Made by a program: the position numbers and the translations under genes
The notes under the pieces: generated by a model
Databases searched by the model: none
What the model was told of the DNA's origin: nothing
What the model saw: only the letters and a program-made list of their open reading frames with translations
Shown: positions 37,684 to 43,433 of the stretch, piece by piece
Layout: every line of letters starts with the position of its first letter
Position numbering within the stretch: the stretch's first letter is position 1
Assembly: GCA_028696515.1 (NCBI GenBank)
Contig: JAQVGX010000003.1
Span: 1 to 43,433, forward strand
Source of the DNA: Candidatus Dojkabacteria bacterium
GTDB taxonomy: Bacteria > Patescibacteriota > Dojkabacteria > JAHIVN01
Direction: 5' to 3'
Length of the DNA stretch: 43,433 nucleotides

Positions 37684-39065
37684 AAATAGTAACGCTGTGT
37701 CAACATAGCTAAACAGAATACGTTAAAGAATACTGCAAACAGGATAATCAGTTTATAGAATACATCTTTGAATTTGACAGGGATTACACTTTTCAGACCA
37801 AGAAGTCCCATAAGTACAAATGACAAAAGCATCGGGAAATAATACCTGCCCTGAGTAGGGAAATTCTCGTAGCATCTACTTATGTAGCCGTTAAAATACA
37901 GATAGATATAGAATAATTCTAAAGGAATAACTGGAGTTAACAAAAGGAAATGAACTGTTCTTAAGGTTTTTCTTTTAAGTCCGAATACAAACCAATATAG
38001 GAAAAAAACAATAGACAATAGGAACACAAAAGATAAGAATAGGTAAACTGCCCGGGGAAGCTGAGTGTCAAGCCAGCCGAAATTGCCGGCAAAGCCTTTG
38101 AATATAAGCACATACCTAGGATACAGCAAAGCTTTTAAATAACTAAGTATGGAGAGTCCCCTGCATGTGGCTTCCGAGCTGAAATAATTATCTGTAATGA
38201 TACCTGTCTTCCCGGAAGGGTCTGGAAACAAAGATCCAAGTCCCAAAAGATTCCTGGCGAAATACAAGACAGGAATGATCAAAGGAGCGAAGAATGAACT
38301 CATCTTATCGATGCTGAAATTCTTACGAATCTTCCACAAAACCAGGACAAGGACAATAGGGAAAAAGGCTAGAAATTGGGCTTTCGTGAGAATTCCAACA
38401 ACTGACCACATCGATATCTTCAAAAGATCATCAGATTTCAACTCGTTGGATTTGTAAATTTTGAGCAAGTAATAAAGCGCAGCGAAGAATGAGGTAAAAA
38501 GAAATACATCACTGTTGATACCGGAGTTGCCAAACATAAATGCCGGCCAGAGCGAAACCAGTAGAGCTGCCGCTGCTCTAAACCATCGATTCTTACTAAA
38601 CAAAGATGCTGCTTTAAAAGCAAACAAATAATTAAAAATAATAAAAATGAGATTGGAAAAACGGACGATATACAATACTCTCAGAATTCCAAACGACCCA
38701 AAGGCCAAAAGAAATATTGCTCCCCAAAGATAATATAGCGGCGGATGATTATAAATATGAGCCGCATTGAAACCTTCTATCTGAGTCGGCTCCGGATTTT
38801 CAAAGTCGAAGTGATATGTTCGATTATGAAATACTCTATCAGCCTGTGTCTGTTCTATCAGATTTTCTATAGCATCAGAATTCTCAAGAATTTCATTATC
38901 CTGAATATCGTTTTTGTTCGGCAGCCTTTTGTTTTCGGCAATAAATTGCATATAACGCAAGTGAGCCTGTTCATCAGGAGTCTGCAGAGGAGGAATAACA
39001 AAGATCCAGAGAACGCTCAAGCTAACGAGCAATCCAAGCGATATAAATTTTAACCTCTTCTCCAT
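37680..39065 (-). CDS. DUF2142-like polytopic membrane protein
   Basis: FVIPPLQTPDEQAHLRYMQFIAEN...; HPPLYYLWGAIFLL; polytopic, with PTQGRYYFPMLLSFVLMGLLGL. Confidence 0.82.
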   Translation of the reverse strand: MEKRLKFISLGLLVSLSVLWIFVIPPLQTPDEQAHLRYMQFIAENKRLPNKNDIQDNEILENSDAIENLIEQTQADRVFHNRTYHFDFENPEPTQIEGFNAAHIYNHPPLYYLWGAIFLLAFGSFGILRVLYIVRFSNLIFIIFNYLFAFKAASLFSKNRWFRAAAALLVSLWPAFMFGNSGINSDVFLFTSFFAALYYLLKIYKSNELKSDDLLKISMWSVVGILTKAQFLAFFPIVLVLVLWKIRKNFSIDKMSSFFAPLIIPVLYFARNLLGLGSLFPDPSGKTGIITDNYFSSEATCRGLSILSYLKALLYPRYVLIFKGFAGNFGWLDTQLPRAVYLFLSFVFLLSIVFFLYWFVFGLKRKTLRTVHFLLLTPVIPLELFYIYLYFNGYISRCYENFPTQGRYYFPMLLSFVLMGLLGLKSVIPVKFKDVFYKLIILFAVFFNVFCLAMLTQRYYL

Positions 39066-39112
39066 TCTATAAATTGCTGATCTAAATGATTATACTCAAC
39101 AGGAACTTACAA

Positions 39113-39173
39113 GGGAAGGTACACGATTGTTAAACTATAGTAATACAATTGTAAAACAATCGTGTACCTTCCC
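39113..39173. repeat. Array B: four 8-mers at 11-bp period inside perfect 18-bp inverted arms
   Basis: Units at 39123, 39134, 39145 and 39156: ACGATTGT-taa-ACTATAGT-aat-ACAATTGT-aaa-ACAATCGT. Arms gggaaggtacacgattgt / acaatcgtgtaccttccc. Confidence 0.93.
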
Positions 39174-39229
39174 CGCTTGACATTCTACTCACGATCACCG
39201 ATAATACCGATCGACTTAGTCTATGATGT

Positions 39230-39640
39230 ATGAAACTAACAAACAGATGTCAGTACGCTCTTCTAGCCATGCTAACACTAACAAAGGCCTACAAATCAGA
39301 CAGGAATAAATTCTACACGACAAAAAGAATCGCACAAGCCAATGATATCCCAAAAGAATTTCTGGAAAAAATAGTTGCCCTGCTTTCCAACTGTGGGCTT
39401 GTTGAATCGCAAAAGGGTGTAGCTGGAGGCTTAAGACTTATAAAAAACCCTGCAAAAATATCAATCGCAGAAATAATCCGGGAATTCGACGGACCACTTG
39501 CTCCGGTAAGCTGTGTAAGTAAGTACAAGTATGAGACGTGCCCACTCGAAAGATCAAAAAGTTTAACATTTCTGTTCAAGAGAATAAGAAACATTCAGTT
39601 TAAAATTCTTTCAAAGACAACCCTGGCTGATTTGGTATAA
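39230..39640 (+). CDS. Rrf2-family transcriptional regulator
   Basis: MKLTNRCQYALLAMLTLTKAY...TTKRIAQANDIPKEFLEKIVALLSNCGLVESQKGVAGGLRLIKNPAKISIAEIIREFDGPLAPVSC. Confidence 0.92.
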   Translation: MKLTNRCQYALLAMLTLTKAYKSDRNKFYTTKRIAQANDIPKEFLEKIVALLSNCGLVESQKGVAGGLRLIKNPAKISIAEIIREFDGPLAPVSCVSKYKYETCPLERSKSLTFLFKRIRNIQFKILSKTTLADLV

Positions 39641-39662
39641 AAAGACATATTTTAATTTTTAA

Positions 39663-39896
39663 TTGTCTGTTATGAAAAAGCTAACAATAGAAATCGCGGA
39701 TAACGAATTCTCAACACTTGAGAAAAGAGTAAAAGATAAAAAAGAGTTTGATTCTGTAGAAGCCTACATGCAGGACATCATATCCCAAGTTGTTGCAAGA
39801 TTAAAAGATGAAGATGGTGGAGATGAGGAGAAATTCTCAAAAGAAGATGAAGAAAAAGTGAAAGAGAGACTTAGAAGCTTAGGATATTTGGACTAG
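39663..39896 (+). CDS. Small acidic protein, possibly RHH/CopG-like, ending LRSLGYLD
   Basis: 77 aa; KKLTIEIADNEFSTLEKRVKDKKEFDSVEAYMQDIISQVV; immediately follows the Rrf2 gene. Confidence 0.55.
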   Translation: MSVMKKLTIEIADNEFSTLEKRVKDKKEFDSVEAYMQDIISQVVARLKDEDGGDEEKFSKEDEEKVKERLRSLGYLD

Positions 39897-39905
39897 GGAG
39901 CACAA

Positions 39906-39946
39906 ACAACTGTTGAACAATAGTTTACCAATCGTTCAACAATTAC
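39906..39946. repeat. Array C: four 8-mers at 11-bp period
   Basis: Units at 39906, 39917, 39928 and 39939: ACAACTGT-tga-ACAATAGT-tta-CCAATCGT-tca-ACAATTAC; starts 10 bp after a TAG stop. Confidence 0.8.
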
Positions 39947-39974
39947 AGGACTTTACTTGTTAACACTACCGTCC

Positions 39975-41129
39975 ATGATCCAACCTCACGGGGGCAAACT
40001 CGTTCAGCAAATTATCAAAGACAAGGAAGAAAAAACTTATTGGCTGAAAAAATCAAAAGAGCTCATAAAACTAAAACTTGACGAAGAACAGATAAAAGAA
40101 ATCAAGAATGTTGCTAGAGGACTATATAGCCCTCTCAGTGGATATATGAAGAAGGAGGATTTTGAATCTGTAACCGAAAATCTCAAGCTGGCAAATGGGA
40201 CTGTATGGCCGATTCCGATCGCACTTGATATACCATCAACAATCGCAAAACAGGTCCATATCGGCAGAAGAATAGCGTTAATGGATTCTAAAAACAAACC
40301 TGTTGCAATTCTAATAGTAGAAGACAAGTATAAGTTTGACAAGAAGAAAACCGCTAGAAAGGTTTTTGGGACATCAGATCCAGAACACCCGGGAGTCGCA
40401 GAAATGTTGGCAAGGAAAGACACATTAATCGGAGGTGATATCCTGCTGATCGATAATTCTAAAAAGACCTTCAACAACTACAATCTTGATCCTGTTGAAA
40501 CACGTATTCTCTTTGCAGAAAAGAAATGGACAACAGTAGTAGGCTTCCAGACCAGAAATGCCCCGCACAGAGCTCATGAATATCTTCAGAAGTGCGCACT
40601 CGAGAATGTTGATGGTCTCTTCATAAACCCTGTAATAGGCAAAAAGAAGGATGGCGATTACACCGATAAAGCTATTATCAATTCTTATAATATTTTAATC
40701 GAGAATTATTTCAATAAAGATAAAGTTGTCCTGTCGATATTACCTCTCAAGATGAGATATGCAGGACCAAGAGAAGCTGTAATGCATGCTATCATCCGAA
40801 AAAACTTTGGCTGCACACACTTTGTTGTTGGAAGAGATCATGCAGGAGTCGGAGACTATTATGATCCATATGCAGCACAGAACATTTTCGACGAGCTTCC
40901 CGATCTCGGAATAAAGATCCTGAAATACGAGAATGCATTTTACTGTGAGATTTGTAATAATATGGCTACAGACAAGACCTGCTCTCATGATGACAAATTT
41001 AAAGTCAAGCCTAGCGGTACGATGATAAGGGAAAAAATACGAAACAAAGAAAGAATCCCTGAGGAAATTGTCAGGCCGGAGGTGATGAAGGTGCTGCAGG
41101 AGATGAAGGAGGTGTTTGTAAAGCAGTAG
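39975..41129 (+). CDS. sat: Sulfate adenylyltransferase (ATP sulfurylase)
   Basis: MIQPHGGKLVQQ, QTRNAPHRAHEYLQKCALE, MRYAGPREAVMHAIIRKNFGCTHFVVGRDHAGVG, SGTMIREKI. The ORF track start at 39957 (TTG) is an alternative. Confidence 0.95.
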   Translation: MIQPHGGKLVQQIIKDKEEKTYWLKKSKELIKLKLDEEQIKEIKNVARGLYSPLSGYMKKEDFESVTENLKLANGTVWPIPIALDIPSTIAKQVHIGRRIALMDSKNKPVAILIVEDKYKFDKKKTARKVFGTSDPEHPGVAEMLARKDTLIGGDILLIDNSKKTFNNYNLDPVETRILFAEKKWTTVVGFQTRNAPHRAHEYLQKCALENVDGLFINPVIGKKKDGDYTDKAIINSYNILIENYFNKDKVVLSILPLKMRYAGPREAVMHAIIRKNFGCTHFVVGRDHAGVGDYYDPYAAQNIFDELPDLGIKILKYENAFYCEICNNMATDKTCSHDDKFKVKPSGTMIREKIRNKERIPEEIVRPEVMKVLQEMKEVFVKQ

Positions 41130-41133
41130 TGGA

Positions 41134-41196
41134 ACAATTGTAATGCAATAGTAATACGATTGTATAACAATAGGTCAACAATGGTTCAACGCAAGT
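41134..41196. repeat. Array D: six 8-mers at 11-bp period, decaying toward the 3' end
   Basis: Units at 41134, 41145, 41156, 41167, 41178 and 41189: ACAATTGT, GCAATAGT, ACGATTGT, ACAATAGG, ACAATGGT, ACGCAAGT; starts 5 bp after the sat stop. Confidence 0.85.
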
Positions 41197-41220
41197 AATT
41201 CACTTATTAAATACAACTTA

Positions 41221-41784
41221 ATGCAAAACGCTACAATTTACATAGTCTCCGGCCTGCCAAGATCGGGAACATCCATGATGATGAAAATATTAACCGATGG
41301 CGGACTGGAAGCTTTGGTAGATAACCTTAGAAAGCCAGACGATGACAACCCAAAAGGCTACTTTGAGTACAAGCCTGCTATGAAACTGCACAAGGATAAT
41401 TCCTGGCTGGGTCTGGCTGTCGGCAAGGCGGTCAAGATCATGGTAAATTTTACAGAATTTCTTCCGGATGACTATCACTACAAGATAATACTCATAAGAC
41501 GGGATCTGGATGAGATTCTCGCTTCCCAGCAGATCATGCTCAAAGAAGAAGATAAAAGAGTTGATGATATAGTAAGAAAAATCTTTACTCGAGACGTCGA
41601 AAAAGCAAAAAGAATTGCAAAAGAGAGAGAGAATATCGAGATGCTCGAAGTGTGGTATCCAGATGTTGTGAGGAATCCAGGACACGAGATCGAGAGAATA
41701 TACAGTTTCCTTGAATTGGATCTAGATAAAGATAAAATGCTTGAGGCAGTAGACCCAAAGCTTTATAGGAATAAGAAGAAGTGA
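41221..41784 (+). CDS. Sulfotransferase-family protein (PAPS-binding P-loop)
   Basis: IYIVSGLPRSGTSMMMKILTDGG phosphosulfate-binding loop; YKIILIRRDLDEILASQQIM. Confidence 0.8.
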   Translation: MQNATIYIVSGLPRSGTSMMMKILTDGGLEALVDNLRKPDDDNPKGYFEYKPAMKLHKDNSWLGLAVGKAVKIMVNFTEFLPDDYHYKIILIRRDLDEILASQQIMLKEEDKRVDDIVRKIFTRDVEKAKRIAKERENIEMLEVWYPDVVRNPGHEIERIYSFLELDLDKDKMLEAVDPKLYRNKKK

Positions 41785-41792
41785 CAGTTCAT

Positions 41793-41855
41793 ACAATCGT
41801 CCTACGGTCGTAGAACAATAGTTAAACGATTGTATTACAATTGTAAAACTATAGT
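41793..41855. repeat. Array E: six 8-mers at 11-bp period
   Basis: Units at 41793, 41804, 41815, 41826, 41837 and 41848: ACAATCGT, ACGGTCGT, ACAATAGT, ACGATTGT, ACAATTGT, ACTATAGT; starts 9 bp after the sulfotransferase TGA and ends 12 bp before the cysC ATG. Confidence 0.92.
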
Positions 41856-41866
41856 TTGGAAATCGC

Positions 41867-42478
41867 ATGCTCCCTAAATCACAAAACATAACCAAAATAG
41901 AACAAAGAATCACAAAACAAGACAAGGAAAAACTGCTTGGGCAAAAAGGAGCCGTTTACTGGATGACAGGACTATCAGGTTCTGGTAAATCGACCATAGC
42001 TGTTGAAGTCGAAAGAATTCTGTATGAACAAGACAAGCTGGTCACAGTTCTTGATGGTGATAATGTAAGATACGGTCTGAATGCTGACCTCGGTTTTTCA
42101 GAAGAAGATAGGAGGGAGAACTTGAGGAGAATTGCTGAAGTAGCTAAGCTATTTGCCGAGAACGGAATCATAGTAATCACGTCATTCATTTCACCAACCA
42201 AGGCTTCGCGCAAAAAGGCAAGGCAAATAATTTCTCAATCTTCAGACTTTCATGAAATCTACGTCAAGTGCAGACTAACGGAATGTGAGAAACGAGATCC
42301 CAAAGGGTTATATAAAAAGGCTCGAACAGGAGAGATAAAAGAATTTACAGGTATAGACTCACCTTTCGAGGAACCGGAGAACGCAGAGTTGGTGATAGAG
42401 ACTGACAGCGAGAATATTGACAAAAGTGTACAAAAGCTGCTGGAATATATAAAAAGGACCAGCATAACAACCGTATAA
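41867..42478 (+). CDS. cysC: Adenylyl-sulfate kinase (APS kinase)
   Basis: VYWMTGLSGSGKSTIAVEVERIL, VLDGDNVRYGLNADLGFSEEDRRENLRRIAEVAKLFAENGIIVITSFISP. Confidence 0.96.
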   Translation: MLPKSQNITKIEQRITKQDKEKLLGQKGAVYWMTGLSGSGKSTIAVEVERILYEQDKLVTVLDGDNVRYGLNADLGFSEEDRRENLRRIAEVAKLFAENGIIVITSFISPTKASRKKARQIISQSSDFHEIYVKCRLTECEKRDPKGLYKKARTGEIKEFTGIDSPFEEPENAELVIETDSENIDKSVQKLLEYIKRTSITTV

Positions 42479-42496
42479 CTATTGTTCAACAATCGT
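42467..42496. repeat. Array F: three 8-mers at 11-bp period spanning two abutting convergent stop codons
   Basis: Units at 42467, 42478 and 42489: ACAACCGT-ata-ACTATTGT-tca-ACAATCGT. The cysC TAA (42476-42478) and the opposing TAG (42479-42481) lie inside. Confidence 0.85.
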
Positions 42497-42874
42497 TCGC
42501 CGGCCTCTCCTCCCCAGGTAGCCAATATAATTATTCAGCTTCACACTCAAGTTTCTTATTTCGCTGTTCACAGTTTCAAACTCACTCTCCGTGATATACC
42601 CAAGATCAGTAGCAGCTTGAACACAGAAGAATATTTCAGACAACGAACCCCGTGCGATAAAACAGAACCTCCTCTGATCGTTCGGAGTAAACTTCCCATT
42701 TCCTTCAGCGATATTTGCACCGACAGAAATGACTGCCCTGGTTAACTGACTGGACAAGTTAAATTTCTCTTTATCCGGAAACTTTTCGCTTAAATTGTAA
42801 ATCGTTTTTACGAGTCTTCTCGCTAACTGATAAACCTCCAGCTGGTCTAGCTTGTAGTGCTTTTGAGTAGGCAT
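42479..42874 (-). CDS. Four-helix bundle protein (23S rRNA intervening-sequence / S23 family)
   Basis: LDQLEVYQLARRLVKTIYNLSEKFPDKEKFNLSSQLTRAVISVGANIAEGNGKFTPNDQRRFCFIARGSLSE; the MPTQKHYKL start is preferred over the ORF track start at 42940, which would begin inside array G. Confidence 0.9.
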   Translation of the reverse strand: MPTQKHYKLDQLEVYQLARRLVKTIYNLSEKFPDKEKFNLSSQLTRAVISVGANIAEGNGKFTPNDQRRFCFIARGSLSEIFFCVQAATDLGYITESEFETVNSEIRNLSVKLNNYIGYLGRRGRRTIVEQ

Positions 42875-42925
42875 AGCTATTACAAAGAGCACAAATAAAT
42901 AAACTTCTGGGGGATATGGGGTTGA

Positions 42926-42977
42926 GCAATAGTATAACAATTGTAGAACGATTGTTCAACAATCGTATGACAATCGT
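42926..42977. repeat. Array G: five 8-mers at 11-bp period
   Basis: Units at 42926, 42937, 42948, 42959 and 42970: GCAATAGT, ACAATTGT, ACGATTGT, ACAATCGT, ACAATCGT; ends 3 bp before the stop codon of the next minus-strand gene. Confidence 0.92.
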
Positions 42978-42980
42978 GTC

Positions 42981-43433
42981 CTACCGCTCCTGGGTAAAAT
43001 AAGTCAGGTTCAGCCCTGCTGCCTTGACCTCACTTCTAAGCGAAAAAATCTTATACATGGTTCTAACCCTTTGTGTTGTATTCTGCACGTCCGGATCTAT
43101 GTCATAATCAACAAGCAGCCACGCAAGGTTGCCTTTCATTCCGTATCTAGTAATCCCGGTCCAGCTTACAGGCTGTTCATCGTAGAATGGGACCAAAGAC
43201 TTCAGATCATCAACCGTTGGCTCATCGTCAAACAGAAGAAGTATCATGCCGTCTTCATAAGCGGCGTTGTCGACGATATAGTTTACCTTCTCTACTCTCT
43301 CTTTTATACTTGAAAAATGATCTTCATAGTAAATCTCTGCATTTGCTGTTAGAGTTGTCAACTGATCATAAACAGCCTGTCCTGCACAAGTAGTACCTCC
43401 CCAGTATCTCTGAGCAAAAACTGTTCTATCCCA
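42981..43433 (-). CDS. Hypothetical protein, 5' end outside window
   Basis: Reading frame stays open to the window edge (...WDRTVFAQRYWGGTTCAGQAVYDQLTTLTANAEIYYEDHF...), so the listed ATG at 43361 is probably internal. Confidence 0.6.
   Translation of the reverse strand, partial: WDRTVFAQRYWGGTTCAGQAVYDQLTTLTANAEIYYEDHFSSIKERVEKVNYIVDNAAYEDGMILLLFDDEPTVDDLKSLVPFYDEQPVSWTGITRYGMKGNLAWLLVDYDIDPDVQNTTQRVRTMYKIFSLRSEVKAAGLNLTYFTQER

Noticed and set aside
42479-42874. Four-helix bundle protein as an Avd component of a diversity-generating retroelement
   Set aside because: No reverse transcriptase or template/variable repeat pair seen in the window; sequence fits the general S23/IVP family.
39906-42977. 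CRISPR array interpretation of the short periodic repeats
   Set aside because: Units are 8 bp with 3-bp spacers; there are no 25-40-bp repeats or spacers and no cas genes.
39906-42977. Classical integron attC sites
   Set aside because: No recognisable integrase in the window, genes are in mixed orientation, and the 11-bp periodic syntax lacks the attC R'/L' core layout. Kept only as a loose cassette analogy.

Overview
This 43.4 kb AT-rich window looks like a chromosomal segment from a small-genome bacterium. I suspect Patescibacteria/CPR from gene content, but I have not tested that. It uses the standard bacterial code: TAA, TAG and TGA all end well-supported genes. From left to right it contains: (1) a minus-strand type IV pilus operon (about 0.07-14.65 kb) with PilC, PilB, an embedded response regulator, histidine kinase and GAF/PAS sensor, a PilM-like fusion protein, several prepilins, and a 1119-aa prepilin-type adhesin with five 52-aa repeats and a LamG-like domain; (2) a DUF2207/LemA pair, a possibly frameshifted membrane gene, a start-less GIY-YIG ORF and tRNA-Leu(CAG); (3) an oligopeptide-type ABC substrate-binding protein, SecG, a cohesin-like protein, ApbE, a mannose-1-P guanylyltransferase-like protein, a secreted papain-family protease, a B12/radical-SAM protein and a methyltransferase; (4) PRPP synthetase, RpiB, an EamA/SMR transporter, DUF362, a UbiA-family prenyltransferase, UDP-glucose dehydrogenase, an epimerase and membrane proteins; (5) a sulfation module with an Rrf2 regulator, Sat, a sulfotransferase and CysC. 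The most striking unexplained signal is a family of seven intergenic arrays between 32.8 and 43.0 kb. Each is built from a quasi-palindromic 8-mer (consensus ACNATNGT, archetype ACAATTGT) separated by 3 variable bases, giving an exact 11-bp period. I count 33 units in total. Six of the seven arrays sit at, overlap, or lie within about 10 bp of a stop codon, and two are enclosed in perfect 25-bp or 18-bp inverted arms. They punctuate the sulfation region almost gene by gene.
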